DNA of 64,000 nt from Lactobacillus sp. ESL0791 (GCF_029433255.1 NZ_JAQTHU010000001.1:372001-436000); one strand, 5' to 3'; positions 25,311 to 34,405 are shown, numbered from the stretch's first letter. The notes: generated from the letters alone by a model not told the origin. Made by a program: numbers and translations.

Positions 25311-27131
25311 ATGGAAAAATTGAAATCAGGTACATATAAAGTTACTGCAGCAGGTTATGAAAATAATACAACAAATTTGCAGGTTGAGATTGCCGATAAT
25401 CAAATCAAAAAAATTACGACAAATAAGGAGATAGTTCCTAATAGTCTTGAGGATGCAGTGTTTTCACAAATCCCCCAAAAGATAATTTCAGAACAGTCTT
25501 TGGCTATAGATGTCTTAACCGGCGCTTCTTATTCAAGCAAGGGATTGATTGATGCGGTTGCGGATGTTATTAAGCAGGCTGGCGGTGATCCTAAGGAATT
25601 TAAGTATGGTGAAACCAACAGTTCAGCAAATACTGCAGAAACTGAACCAGCAAAAGCAGAAGAAGTTGAATATAAAAAATGGTGCAGTAAACCAGCTAAG
25701 ATCGATCGGCAGATGGAGACAGATTTCTTAATTCTGGGAGCCGGAATTTCTGGGTTAGCAGCAGCCGTTCAGGCTGGTGAGCTTGGAATGAAGACAACGG
25801 TGGTTGAGAAGAACAGTTTTGTTGCTGGCAATGGCGGCGGCGTTGAAGGTATCTTCGGCATAAATACCGACATGCAAAAGGCCGTAGGGATTCATGCTGA
25901 AAAAGAAGAAATCATTGCTCGGGAACAGGAACTAGGCCAATATCGTGCTGATGGTTCTTTCTGGGTTGATTTGGTCAACAACTCTGCCGAGAATATCAAT
26001 TGGCTGTTAAAACAGGGGGTTCAGCTGACCAAAGTTGATGATTACCACGGTACTTGTGCCTTCCCGACCTTTCACTGGTTTAAGGGCGGCTTTGCTTCGG
26101 AAGGTTATGTTCCTTATATGAAAAAACGGGCAGATGAGCTTGGCATTAATTTTGTTTTGAATTCTAGTGCCATTGGAATTATTTATGATGGTACAAAGGT
26201 AACCGGTGCCTATATCCGTGATGCTGATGGAACGATTACTCAGATAAATGCCAAAGCAACGCTGCTGGCTACTGGTGGTGTTGGTCATAACGCAGAATTG
26301 ATCAGAAAACAGGGCTGGCAGACAGAGAACCTGCATTATTGTTCAATGCCAAGCAATACAGGTGACGGCTATATGATGGCGATGTCGCTGGGGGCAAAGG
26401 ATATGCTTCTGGAATCGGCAGAATTTATGATGAATTATATTCAGGCGTTGCCGCACGAAGGGGTTCATTTGTATATCGATCCGATTAACGGCTTCATGTC
26501 GCTGCCTTCAGGTGGACCAGTTGTGTTTGTTAATCAAGATGGTGTCCGCCTGGTAAACGAGAATGTTAAGAAGTACAATCTGCTTTACCAACGGATGGCC
26601 ATCAAGTCGACTAAGGTTACTTATGAGGTATTTAACCAAAAGATTTACGACATGATAACTAAAGGAATAGACGGTGCCGACAAGATTTTGGCCGAAGCCG
26701 TTAAAACAAACGATGGCAACTCGCTGTTCAAGGCAGATAAGATTGAGGACCTGGCTAAGACTGTTGGTCTGCCGGTCGCTGCTTTTACCGATACGATTAA
26801 GAAGTATAATTCGTATGCTGCTAATGGTAAGGATGAAGAATTCAACAAGGAAAAAGAGATGTTGGTAGCTTTAGATGAGGGTCCGTTCTATATTGCCCGG
26901 CTGGATCCGTCTAACCTGATTGGTGTCGGCGGGGTTGGCTCAAACCGTAATTTTGAAGTCATTCGGGAAGACTTTGCGAAAATTCCAGGTCTTTATGTAT
27001 CGGGGATGGACAGCACGATGCAGTACCGTAATGTCTATACGATAACCTTGGGAGGCTCTGCGTGTGCGCATAACGTGAATTCGGGCCGGCACGCGGCAAT
27101 GAATGCCCAGAAATATATTGCAGAACTTTAA
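25311..27131 (+). CDS. Flavoprotein reductase, N-terminal FMN-bind plus FAD_binding_2
   Basis: The 606-residue enzyme has an FMN-bind domain (about 1-92) with flavinylation motif DVLTGAS, a charged Glu/Ala-rich linker (about 100-125), then an FAD_binding_2 domain starting FLILGAGISGLAAAV. It lacks a signal peptide. It has the same domain order as the protein at 17304 but is clearly distinct in sequence, with the 'GNGGGVEGIFGIN' type of FAD loop. It faces the LysR gene at 24305, which probably controls it. AAGGAGA precedes the ATG, and a bidirectional terminator follows. The family reduces C=C bonds of organic acids; the substrate is unknown. Confidence 0.88.
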   Translation: MEKLKSGTYKVTAAGYENNTTNLQVEIADNQIKKITTNKEIVPNSLEDAVFSQIPQKIISEQSLAIDVLTGASYSSKGLIDAVADVIKQAGGDPKEFKYGETNSSANTAETEPAKAEEVEYKKWCSKPAKIDRQMETDFLILGAGISGLAAAVQAGELGMKTTVVEKNSFVAGNGGGVEGIFGINTDMQKAVGIHAEKEEIIAREQELGQYRADGSFWVDLVNNSAENINWLLKQGVQLTKVDDYHGTCAFPTFHWFKGGFASEGYVPYMKKRADELGINFVLNSSAIGIIYDGTKVTGAYIRDADGTITQINAKATLLATGGVGHNAELIRKQGWQTENLHYCSMPSNTGDGYMMAMSLGAKDMLLESAEFMMNYIQALPHEGVHLYIDPINGFMSLPSGGPVVFVNQDGVRLVNENVKKYNLLYQRMAIKSTKVTYEVFNQKIYDMITKGIDGADKILAEAVKTNDGNSLFKADKIEDLAKTVGLPVAAFTDTIKKYNSYAANGKDEEFNKEKEMLVALDEGPFYIARLDPSNLIGVGGVGSNRNFEVIREDFAKIPGLYVSGMDSTMQYRNVYTITLGGSACAHNVNSGRHAAMNAQKYIAEL

Positions 27132-27159
27132 AAAGTTGCCAGTAACTATTCTCACTAAA

Positions 27160-27196
27160 AAAGCCCGCAGCAGATGATTGCTGACGGACTTTTTAT
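27160..27196. terminator. Bidirectional terminator hairpin (copy 2)
   Basis: The same hairpin as at 24255, slightly changed on the right arm (TGCTGACGGACT), has T-runs in both directions. It serves the convergent genes ending at 27131 and 27245. Confidence 0.85.
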
Positions 27197-27244
27197 GTGG
27201 GAAAGATAATGAATAAACTAGTTTATTCCACTATGATTTTTCTT

Positions 27245-28711
27245 TTAATTTTGCTTGATGTACGCAACAGCATTCTTTGCAGAATTTCTGCCGGAATAAA
27301 AGGCATATCCTACACATGTACCTGGCATGTTCGGACCATAAGTGTCGCCTGTTAAACCGGAAGCATCATTGCCAGCTGCGTAAAGACCGGAAATTGCTTG
27401 ACCATGATTGTCAAGAACTTCATTTTTAGTTGAGATATGAAGCCCACCCATTGTACAGAAGGCACCAACATTTAATTCAAATCCGTAAAATGGGCCTTTT
27501 TCTACTTTTACTAGGTATTGGGGATCTTTTCCAAAATCACCGTCAACGCCTACTGCGCAGAAATTATTATATTGCTCGATTGTTTGCTTAAATTTGTCCT
27601 CTGGAATGTGCATTTTGCTTGCAAGTTCACTTAATGAATCGGCTTTAAAAATATAAGGTTTATTTTCTTTTACTGCATCATTTAATTCATCTTGTAATTT
27701 GGTTAATTTTTCTCCGCGTCTGACGTAAACGCCAAGTCCCATAAAGTTACCTTTGTTAATCATTCTGTCGATGACAGCTTGGTCTAAGATGCTGTAAACC
27801 TTGTTTTGCGTATACAATGCATTCCCTGCATAGGAAAAGTTGTAGACAACTTCTTCATTTACAAATCGTTCGCCATTTTCATTTACCCACAGTAATGGTT
27901 GCTGACCTGCCGCAGTTTCCATGTGTGAAGCCATATACTTGAAAGATGGCTCATCTGGATCTTTTAAGTATCCACCGAAAAGCATTGCCATTCCGGTACT
28001 ATATTTCTGGGCACCAACGTTCCAAGCCATTCGTAATCCGTCGCCTGTACCTTTTCCACAGCTGACAGGGATTAAGCGCGAGGTATCATAACTAGTTAGT
28101 TCTTCCATCATATCAGAATTATTTAGGTATCCACCTGTTGCTAAAATAACTGCTTTTGTTGCAATTGTTTGGGTTTCTTTTGTGGCCTGATTTTCTATTT
28201 GAATAGCAGTTATTTTTCCATTATCGTCTTTTCTCAATTCTGTTGCAGCAGTTGATTTGAGCACTTCAACACCTAATTTTTCGGCTTGCGGCAATAATGC
28301 CTTATGAATAACTGCATCCCCCATACCTTCATAAATGTGCCAGGTTGCTTCACCAGCCCCCATTGCTTGTACGCCCTCATACTTAACACCTTGGTCTTTC
28401 AGCCATTTAACAGTGTTGGCACTATCATCAACATATTTACGCCAAATTCTTGAATCTGCTTTGTACTTTGAATATTCAACTTCTTCGTTTAAAACATCGG
28501 TTCCAGATACTTTGATTCCCTGTTCTTTTTGCAAATATGAGTCAACGGCAAAAAGACCTTCAGTATAATTAGTACTACCACCGGTTGAGCGGCCTTTTTC
28601 TAATAATAAAACTTTTGCCCCGTTTTGTGCGGCTTCCAGAGCAGCAGATACTCCAGCGGCTCCAGTGCCGGCAACTACGATATCATATGCATTATATTTT
28701 GTTAGTGTCAT
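27245..28711 (-). CDS. FAD-dependent reductase/dehydrogenase without FMN-bind domain
   Basis: The start is the ATG at 28711 (488 residues), placed 7 bases after GGAGGT; an in-frame ATG 15 bases earlier overlaps that binding site. The protein begins with YDIVVAGTGAAGVSAALEAAQNGAKVLLLEKG and ends with GLYAAGNDASGLTGDTYGPNMPGTCVGYAF, the two FAD contacts of the FAD_binding_2 family (fumarate reductase/ketosteroid dehydrogenase type). It has no FMN-bind domain, so electrons must come from another protein or a free cofactor. It is divergent from the LysR gene at 28829, which likely regulates it. The substrate is not readable. Confidence 0.87.
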   Translation of the reverse strand: MTLTKYNAYDIVVAGTGAAGVSAALEAAQNGAKVLLLEKGRSTGGSTNYTEGLFAVDSYLQKEQGIKVSGTDVLNEEVEYSKYKADSRIWRKYVDDSANTVKWLKDQGVKYEGVQAMGAGEATWHIYEGMGDAVIHKALLPQAEKLGVEVLKSTAATELRKDDNGKITAIQIENQATKETQTIATKAVILATGGYLNNSDMMEELTSYDTSRLIPVSCGKGTGDGLRMAWNVGAQKYSTGMAMLFGGYLKDPDEPSFKYMASHMETAAGQQPLLWVNENGERFVNEEVVYNFSYAGNALYTQNKVYSILDQAVIDRMINKGNFMGLGVYVRRGEKLTKLQDELNDAVKENKPYIFKADSLSELASKMHIPEDKFKQTIEQYNNFCAVGVDGDFGKDPQYLVKVEKGPFYGFELNVGAFCTMGGLHISTKNEVLDNHGQAISGLYAAGNDASGLTGDTYGPNMPGTCVGYAFYSGRNSAKNAVAYIKQN

Positions 28712-28795
28712 AAAAATTACCTCCATTGATCACTTATTCACTATTGATTATAATAAATGTTAACGATAATTTGGACACTGAATTTTTTGGGTAGA

Positions 28796-28810
28796 CGAAC
28801 TTCTAGTTCG
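28796..28810. promoter_or_regulatory. Inverted repeat in the second LysR intergenic gap
   Basis: CGAACT-tct-AGTTCG lies 18 bases before the LysR start in the 117-base divergent gap. A regulator half-site or a stalling hairpin is possible. Confidence 0.35.
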
Positions 28811-28828
28811 GGTAAAGAAAGATAAAAA

Positions 28829-29728
28829 ATGAATATTGAATATTTAAAAACTTTCCTACAAGTTGTGCAATTTGGCAGCTTTGAGAAAGTTGCAAAAATA
28901 AATTATCAATCTCAACGAGCAATTTCGAAGCAAATTACACATTTGGAAAATGAACTTGGAATAAAATTGTTTGATCGCAGTAGTAATAAAATCTTTTTGA
29001 CACCACAAGGTAGAGTTTTCTGTTCGTCGGCTCAGGATATTGTCAATACTTTTAATGATGCAATCGCAGATTTGCACTATTTAGATGATAAAGAAGAAAA
29101 AATCTTGCGGGTAGGATATTTTTCAGCATTTGAGGGAAAAATTGTTCAAAAATCGCTTTATTCATTAATGAATGCCGAACCACAACTGAATATTGTAATA
29201 CATGAAGAAAGTAATGAACGCCTAATGCAGAATGTGATTAATGGCAACTTGGATATTGTGTTTTCTATTAATTATGGCAAAACTTGTGTATCAGCAAACT
29301 CTAATTTAAGTGATAAGGTGGTTTATTGCGATCATATGGTTATGGGAATTAGCAAACTCAATCCATTAAGCCGACAAGATGTGTTGATGCCTGAGATGCT
29401 AAAAGATATACCGATTATTTATTATTGTCCAGAAAATTCAACTTTTTTATTAGAGTGCTTTCTTGCTAGTTTAGTCACAATTCCTGATCATCAAGAAATT
29501 AAACGTGTCTCTAGTACCGAACAAATGCACATGCTTGTGGCTTTAAATAAGGCAATTGCTTTCTATCCTTCTGGATTGATTAGCAGGGATGAAATGGCTA
29601 TGGATTCCGAAGTGAAGTACTGTGAATTTTGTGATAATGATTCTCAGCGTTATGAAGTTGTGGCAGTTTATAAGAAAGACAATAAAAAAATGCTAAAGGA
29701 ATTAATTGGCATACTTAATAAAACATAA
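28829..29728 (+). CDS. LysR-family transcriptional regulator
   Basis: The 299-residue protein has an N-terminal winged helix-turn-helix (QFGSFEKVAKINYQSQRAI, about 13-31, with KQITHLENELGIKLFDRS) and a LysR effector-binding domain. It is read away from the FAD-only enzyme at 28711, with a 117-base shared gap. It is related to, but not a close copy of, the regulator at 24305. It probably senses a substrate or product of the neighbouring reductase. The family call is secure; the regulon is inferred from position. Confidence 0.88.
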   Translation: MNIEYLKTFLQVVQFGSFEKVAKINYQSQRAISKQITHLENELGIKLFDRSSNKIFLTPQGRVFCSSAQDIVNTFNDAIADLHYLDDKEEKILRVGYFSAFEGKIVQKSLYSLMNAEPQLNIVIHEESNERLMQNVINGNLDIVFSINYGKTCVSANSNLSDKVVYCDHMVMGISKLNPLSRQDVLMPEMLKDIPIIYYCPENSTFLLECFLASLVTIPDHQEIKRVSSTEQMHMLVALNKAIAFYPSGLISRDEMAMDSEVKYCEFCDNDSQRYEVVAVYKKDNKKMLKELIGILNKT

Positions 29729-29733
29729 TGCTC

Positions 29734-29754
29734 GGTTAGAAAACCTAACTTTTC
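29734..29754 (+). terminator. Weak terminator after the LysR gene
   Basis: A short stem GTTAG/CTAAC with an AAAAC loop is followed by TTTTCT. Confidence 0.4.
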
Positions 29755-29813
29755 TGCTCCACTTAGATTATAAACGCGGCATCACTGGATCCTATGCATT
29801 TTTAATTTCGTTA

Positions 29814-29842
29814 TTGACACATGATTCTTTGAGTATTATTAT
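29814..29842 (+). promoter_or_regulatory. Promoter of the riboflavin operon
   Basis: A consensus TTGACA (29814-29819) and TATTAT (29837-29842) are separated by exactly 17 bases, just before the FMN riboswitch. Confidence 0.85.
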
Positions 29843-29859
29843 GTCTTTAATTGAATACG

Positions 29860-29990
29860 ATTTCTTCGGGGCAGGGTGTAAATCCCTACCGACGGTAACA
29901 ATTTTCTAATTGGAGTCCGTGACCCGCTTGCAAGCGGTGGATCTAGTGCAAGTCTAGAACCGACAGTTAAAGTCTGGATGGGAGAAGAAA
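29860..29990 (+). ncRNA. FMN riboswitch (RFN element)
   Basis: The leader carries the RFN consensus blocks in order: CTTCGGGGCAGGGTG, AAATCCCTACCGACGGT, a GACCCGCTTGCAAGCGG arm, TCTAGTGCAAGTCTAGA, then CCGACAGTTAAAGTCTGG and ATGGGAGAAGA. Together these form the six-stem FMN-binding junction. It senses FMN and, through the downstream hairpin, stops transcription of the rib genes when FMN is plentiful. Confidence 0.96.
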
Positions 29991-30084
29991 AGAAATAAAA
30001 ATTGATTTTTGACTCATGTCGCTAATCTTGGTTGTTTTAACTTTGATTGTTTGACTCGGACAAATCTATTTGGTTAATTATTTA

Positions 30085-30114
30085 GCGCCTCGCTTCTCAG
30101 CGAGGCGTTTTTTT
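30085..30114 (+). terminator. Riboswitch-controlled attenuator
   Basis: A perfect 9-bp G/C-rich stem (CGCCTCGCT/AGCGAGGCG) with a TCTC loop and a seven-T run lies between the riboswitch and ribD. It is the expected OFF-state terminator. Confidence 0.92.
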
Positions 30115-30136
30115 GTGTATAGGAGTGATAATTGCA

Positions 30137-31183
30137 GTGCAAGAAAAAGATTTTATGCAAATTGCGGCGAATGAGGCACTTAAGGCACAGGGGATGACAT
30201 GGACTAATCCGCTAGTTGGCGCAGTAATCGTTAAAAACAATCGGGTTTTGGCGACAGGTTACCATCACCAATATGGTCATGAACACGCTGAGGTTAATGC
30301 CTTGAGTCATTTGCCGCAGCCAGAGTTAGCCCAGGGCGCGACTTTATACGTTACGCTTGAGCCCTGTTGCCATTTTGGCAAGCAGCCGCCGTGCACCCAG
30401 CGCATAGTGGCTTCTGGGATTAAGAAAGTAGTGGTTGGCCAAGTTGATCCCCACAAAATTGTAGCGGGCAAAGGCTTGCATTATTTAGAGGATCATGGCG
30501 TAGCAACGGAAGTGATTGGTGGCACCGATTATTTGAATCCTGCCTATAACTTTTTCTACCGTAACGGGCGCCCTTGGGTAACTTTGAAATATGCGATGTC
30601 GCTTGATGGCAAGATTAATTGCGCGGGCAATGAGCGGACCTTGTTAACGGGACCGGAAGCGCAGTTTGATGCGCAAAAGCTGCGCTGCTGTCAGCATGCG
30701 ATTTTAATTGGTGCCCGTACGCTCAGAATTGATGATCCTGAATTGACCGTGCGCATTAAAAATTTAGCTATCCCACCGATCCGCATAGTTGTGACCCATG
30801 ATGTGCAGAAGATTAATTGGCAGAGCCGCTTATTTTCTGAGCCAGGTGAGATTTGGCTGCTGAGTGAAACCGATGCTACAACATCATTACCGAAGAATGT
30901 TCATGTTTTTGTGAAAAAGCAGTGGACGCCGCAAGCAATTTTGCAGCTTTTAGCTAGCAAAGACTTACAAGCACTATTAGTTGAAGGCGGCAGCAATCTG
31001 CAGGCACAATTTGTCCAAAGCAAGTTAGCGGATGAAGTAGTGACTTATCTTGCCCCGCAGATCTTGGGCGGAACCGCTTTGCCAGCCGTTAAAGGCCCGG
31101 GCTTAAATGAAAAGCTGCAGTATGAACTGGTTGATGTCAGGCGCTTAGGCAATGATGTGCGCTTGAAAGCGAGGAGAAAATAA
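30137..31183 (+). CDS. ribD: Bifunctional riboflavin deaminase/reductase RibD
   Basis: I place the start at the GTG at 30137 (348 residues), 9 bases after AGGAGTG; a TTG at 30113 lies inside the attenuator T-run and is implausible. The N-terminal cytidine-deaminase-like domain (about 1-140) has the zinc/catalytic HAE motif (GHEHAEV) and PCCHFGKQPPC. The C-terminal part is the NADPH-dependent reductase (VTLKYAMSLDGKINC onwards). The two steps convert the first pyrimidine intermediate of riboflavin synthesis. It is the first gene of ribD-ribE-ribBA-ribH under the FMN riboswitch, and the stop codon is immediately followed by ribE. Confidence 0.96.
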   Translation: MQEKDFMQIAANEALKAQGMTWTNPLVGAVIVKNNRVLATGYHHQYGHEHAEVNALSHLPQPELAQGATLYVTLEPCCHFGKQPPCTQRIVASGIKKVVVGQVDPHKIVAGKGLHYLEDHGVATEVIGGTDYLNPAYNFFYRNGRPWVTLKYAMSLDGKINCAGNERTLLTGPEAQFDAQKLRCCQHAILIGARTLRIDDPELTVRIKNLAIPPIRIVVTHDVQKINWQSRLFSEPGEIWLLSETDATTSLPKNVHVFVKKQWTPQAILQLLASKDLQALLVEGGSNLQAQFVQSKLADEVVTYLAPQILGGTALPAVKGPGLNEKLQYELVDVRRLGNDVRLKARRK

Positions 31184-31792
31184 TTGTTTACAGGAATAAT
31201 TCAGGGAACAGGAAAAATAACTAATTTAGCAGTAACGCAAAATCATGCGCTGCTAGAAATTAATTCAAAGAAAATGGCGCAAAAGAATCTACCACTGGGT
31301 TCCAGTATCGCCGTCAACGGTATTTGTTTAACGGTAACCAAGTGGAGCGGTGAAAATTTTACTGTTGATGTCATGCCGGAAACTATGCGGCGCACTAATT
31401 TAGGTAGTTTAGCCAAGGGGGCAACGGTTAACTTAGAACCTTCGGTGACACTCGGAAGCACGTTAGATGGCCATCTGGTTGCGGGTCATATCGATACAAC
31501 AGCCGAGCTGATTAAACGTACAGAAACGGAAAATTCAATTGAATTGCGCTTTCGCGTTCCCCATAAGTATGAACCGTACATTGTAGAAAAGGGTTCGATT
31601 GCGATTGATGGTATTAGTCTGACCGTGACAATGGCCGAAAATGATGTTTTTGGCGTTAGCTTAATCCCGTTTACGATTGCTAATACGACCTTGGCCCATT
31701 ACCAAATTGGCGACCATGCTAATATCGAAACCGATATGATTGGCAAATATGTAGTTAAACAGTGTCAAGCTTGGAACTTGGCCGTAAAGTAG
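31184..31792 (+). CDS. ribE: Riboflavin synthase alpha subunit
   Basis: The 202-residue enzyme begins at a TTG directly after the ribD stop codon; AGGAG lies inside the end of ribD. MFTGIIQGTG at the N-terminus and two repeated lumazine-binding halves (LGSSIAVNGICLTV and KGSIAIDGISLTV) are the family signature. It dismutates two 6,7-dimethyl-8-ribityllumazine molecules to riboflavin. The unusual TTG start probably sets translation by coupling to ribD. Confidence 0.96.
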   Translation: MFTGIIQGTGKITNLAVTQNHALLEINSKKMAQKNLPLGSSIAVNGICLTVTKWSGENFTVDVMPETMRRTNLGSLAKGATVNLEPSVTLGSTLDGHLVAGHIDTTAELIKRTETENSIELRFRVPHKYEPYIVEKGSIAIDGISLTVTMAENDVFGVSLIPFTIANTTLAHYQIGDHANIETDMIGKYVVKQCQAWNLAVK

Positions 31793-31812
31793 TTTTAGAG
31801 GAAAAATACAAA

Positions 31813-33039
31813 ATGGAAGACCAATTAAACGAAAAAATGCAAGCAATTTTAGAGCACATGAGACAAGGCGGGCTGGTAATTGTGGCTGATTCACCGCAGC
31901 GTGAATCGGAGGGCGACATGATCGGCTTAGCTGAAAAAGTTACCCCAGAAGCGGTTAACACAATGATCTCCAAAGCTCGGGGCCTTTTGTGTGTGCCGAT
32001 GAGTAAAGAATATGCGGACCGGTTGCAGTTAAAGCCAATCCGCACGGGTTCAAATGATACCTTTGGCACGGCCTTTACTTTGAGTGTCGATGTTACAACT
32101 ACGACAACGGGGATTTCGGCTTTTGATCGGGCCAAAACAATTAAGAAATTGGCCGACCCCAACAGTCAGTGGGATGACTTTTATCACCCCGGCCATGTTT
32201 TCCCGCTGGTTGCTAAAGAGGGCGGCGTGTTGGAACGGACAGGTCATACCGAAGCTGCTTTGGATCTAGCGCGCTTAGCTGGCGTTGCCCCCGTTGGCTT
32301 TATTTGCGAATGCATCAAAAAAGATGGCACGATGGCCCGGCGCAAGGACTTGAAAGCTTTAGCCGAAGGGATGGAGATTCCGTATTTGACGATTGAAGAA
32401 TTGATTGAGTACCGCAAGCGGCAAGAAAATAAAGATTTGCAACTTGAAGCAATTCCGCAAGTTGATTTTCCAACTAAATATGGTCATTTTCAGTTAGAAG
32501 GCTTTGTTGATCGCAAGCATTCGGACAAGCAACCAACTTTGTTGATTAGCAGAGGTGAAATTAAAAAGGATGCCCCGTTATTGCTACGGCTGCACAGTGA
32601 ATGTTTGACCGGTGATACTTTTGGTTCAAAGCGCTGTGATTGTGGTGCCCAGCTTGCAAGTGCTTTGCAAAAAATTGAAGCGGAAGGTTCCGGTGCGGTT
32701 TTGTACCTGCGCCAAGAAGGACGCGGTATTGGTCTAGAAAATAAATTGCGGGCATATAAATTGCAAGATGAAGGCATGAATACGGTTGAAGCTAACCAGC
32801 ATTTAGGTTTACCGGTTGACGCGCGCAAGTACAATATTGCAGCAGAAATCTTGCGGCAGAAAGGTGTTACCACGGTGCGCTTGATGACCAACAATCCTGA
32901 TAAAGTTAAGCAACTGGAAAGTTATGGCATTAAGGTGAGCGAGCGGATTCCATTAGAGGTTGGCCTAACAAAAGAAAATAAGAACTATTTGACAACCAAA
33001 AAGCACGAAATGAATCATATTTTAACTGAGGTGAATTAA
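31813..33039 (+). CDS. ribBA: DHBP synthase / GTP cyclohydrolase II fusion
   Basis: The start is the ATG at 31813 (408 residues), with AGAGGA upstream; a longer in-frame reading would overlap ribE. The N-terminal DHBP synthase domain (about 1-205) shows SPQRESEGDMIG and the HTEAALDLARLAG region. The C-terminal GTP cyclohydrolase II domain (about 215-408) shows the zinc cysteines in CLTGDTFGSKRCDCGAQL and the RQEGRGIGL loop. The protein makes both precursors of lumazine, from ribulose 5-phosphate and from GTP. ribH follows after 2 bases. Confidence 0.97.
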   Translation: MEDQLNEKMQAILEHMRQGGLVIVADSPQRESEGDMIGLAEKVTPEAVNTMISKARGLLCVPMSKEYADRLQLKPIRTGSNDTFGTAFTLSVDVTTTTTGISAFDRAKTIKKLADPNSQWDDFYHPGHVFPLVAKEGGVLERTGHTEAALDLARLAGVAPVGFICECIKKDGTMARRKDLKALAEGMEIPYLTIEELIEYRKRQENKDLQLEAIPQVDFPTKYGHFQLEGFVDRKHSDKQPTLLISRGEIKKDAPLLLRLHSECLTGDTFGSKRCDCGAQLASALQKIEAEGSGAVLYLRQEGRGIGLENKLRAYKLQDEGMNTVEANQHLGLPVDARKYNIAAEILRQKGVTTVRLMTNNPDKVKQLESYGIKVSERIPLEVGLTKENKNYLTTKKHEMNHILTEVN

Positions 33040-33041
33040 CG

Positions 33042-33512
33042 ATGAAAGAAATTAATGGAATTATTAATGGTCAGGGCAAAAAAATTGGCATTGTGGTTGC
33101 GGAATTTAACGATGTAGTTACCAGTAAGCTGTTAAACGGTGCGGTTACGCAGCTAAAAAAATCTGGAGTTGCTGAAGATGATATCACGGTTGCTCATGTT
33201 CCTGGCGCCTTGGAAATTGCCCGGACAATTAACCGGATGGCCGAAACGGGGAAGTTTGACGGCTTGATTGCTTTAGGTGCAGTTATTCGCGGCGAAACAT
33301 CACACTTTACTTATGTCTGTCAAGGCACAACAAGAGAACTTGCTGCCGCTTCAGCCCAAGGCAAAGTTCCAGTAATGTTTGGCGTGCTGACGACCGAAAC
33401 GGTGGCCCAAGCAACGGATCGTGCCGGTGGCAAATCCGGCAATAAAGGCGCTGAGTGTGCAACCGATATTTTGGAAATCTTAAGCGTAGAAGAGCAAATT
33501 AAGCAATTGTAA
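33042..33512 (+). CDS. ribH: 6,7-dimethyl-8-ribityllumazine synthase
   Basis: The 156-residue protein has AEFNDVVTSKLLNGA, HVPGALEIA and GAVIRGETSHFTYV, the substrate-binding loops of lumazine synthase; the length is standard for the 60-subunit shell enzyme. It joins the two RibBA/RibD branches to make the substrate of RibE. It is the last gene of the operon. No clear terminator follows before the next promoter region. Confidence 0.96.
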   Translation: MKEINGIINGQGKKIGIVVAEFNDVVTSKLLNGAVTQLKKSGVAEDDITVAHVPGALEIARTINRMAETGKFDGLIALGAVIRGETSHFTYVCQGTTRELAAASAQGKVPVMFGVLTTETVAQATDRAGGKSGNKGAECATDILEILSVEEQIKQL

Positions 33513-33666
33513 AAATCATAATTGCAGCACAGTTTGCAGGATTGGTAATTAGGATATCTGATTTATTTGCTTATATGTTTATTTTTCCTTAAAACGATTG
33601 TCTTTCTGGGAAATCGGTGTAATATTCAAGTTAAGTAAACTTTTTATATATGAGGAGGATAATAAC

Positions 33667-34302
33667 ATGAAGCAGAAAAATATTTTATCATTAATTGCAG
33701 CAGCTGCGCTTTCCTTAAGCGGGATTGCCGGTGTGGTAGCATTGCAAATACAACCAGTTCAGGCAGCAGCCGAAACGAAGACCGCTGCTGGCAAATATGG
33801 GCTAATCAAGCGCTATGTTTTACCAAAAAGCATTCGTGGCACCTGGTACAATCAGAATGCTGCACTCTCACCAATGAAAATTAGTACAAGTACGGTAACT
33901 TCAACGCGCAGTAAGGTTAAATATGCACACGTTTATGTTGTTGGCAAGGTACCAGGCACTGGCAAGTATCCGTGGCAAATGACTGGCAAATTGGACAAGC
34001 ATTATACACACGCGATGCGGGCAGAAAAGCCACGCATGATGAATGGTTTCAAATGGATGGTGATTGGTCCGGTGGATGACAATGCGCATAACATGGGCAT
34101 GGCCTATACTAGACATGCTGAAACAATTGATGGACAAAAGCTTCAGGTTTTGTTTGAAGCAAATTATTCTGGCAAAGTTTTCGCACAATATTTCACAACT
34201 AAAGAGCTTGCTGAAAAATACGGCAGTGAAAATTTTGCTGACATGACCTACTCCAAAGCCTTTGTGGGCACACAGATCACGCAAAACAAACCAGAGAAAT
34301 AA
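33667..34302 (+). CDS. Small secreted protein, paralogue A
   Basis: The start is the ATG at 33667 (211 residues), preceded by GAGGAGGA; an upstream in-frame start lacks support. A signal peptide ends near VQAAA (about residue 32). The mature part is basic, rich in Lys, Tyr and Trp, with no Cys and no catalytic motif I know. Its C-terminal half (QVLFEANYSGKVFAQYF...LAEKYGSENFADMTYS) matches the protein at 34406, so the two are paralogues. A secreted surface or soluble role is likely, but I do not recognise the family. Confidence 0.7.
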   Translation: MKQKNILSLIAAAALSLSGIAGVVALQIQPVQAAAETKTAAGKYGLIKRYVLPKSIRGTWYNQNAALSPMKISTSTVTSTRSKVKYAHVYVVGKVPGTGKYPWQMTGKLDKHYTHAMRAEKPRMMNGFKWMVIGPVDDNAHNMGMAYTRHAETIDGQKLQVLFEANYSGKVFAQYFTTKELAEKYGSENFADMTYSKAFVGTQITQNKPEK

Positions 34303-34405
34303 GTTTTTTGCGACAGTCGATAGAAATCGTTAGGAGTAAATAGCTGCTTCGGTTATAATAACATTTGGAAAAAAGATAATAATTTTTATAGGAGAACAAA
34401 CAATA

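Noticed and set aside
34064..34246. 60-codon ORF inside secreted protein A
   Set aside because: It is an alternative frame of a gene with a clear signal peptide and binding site.
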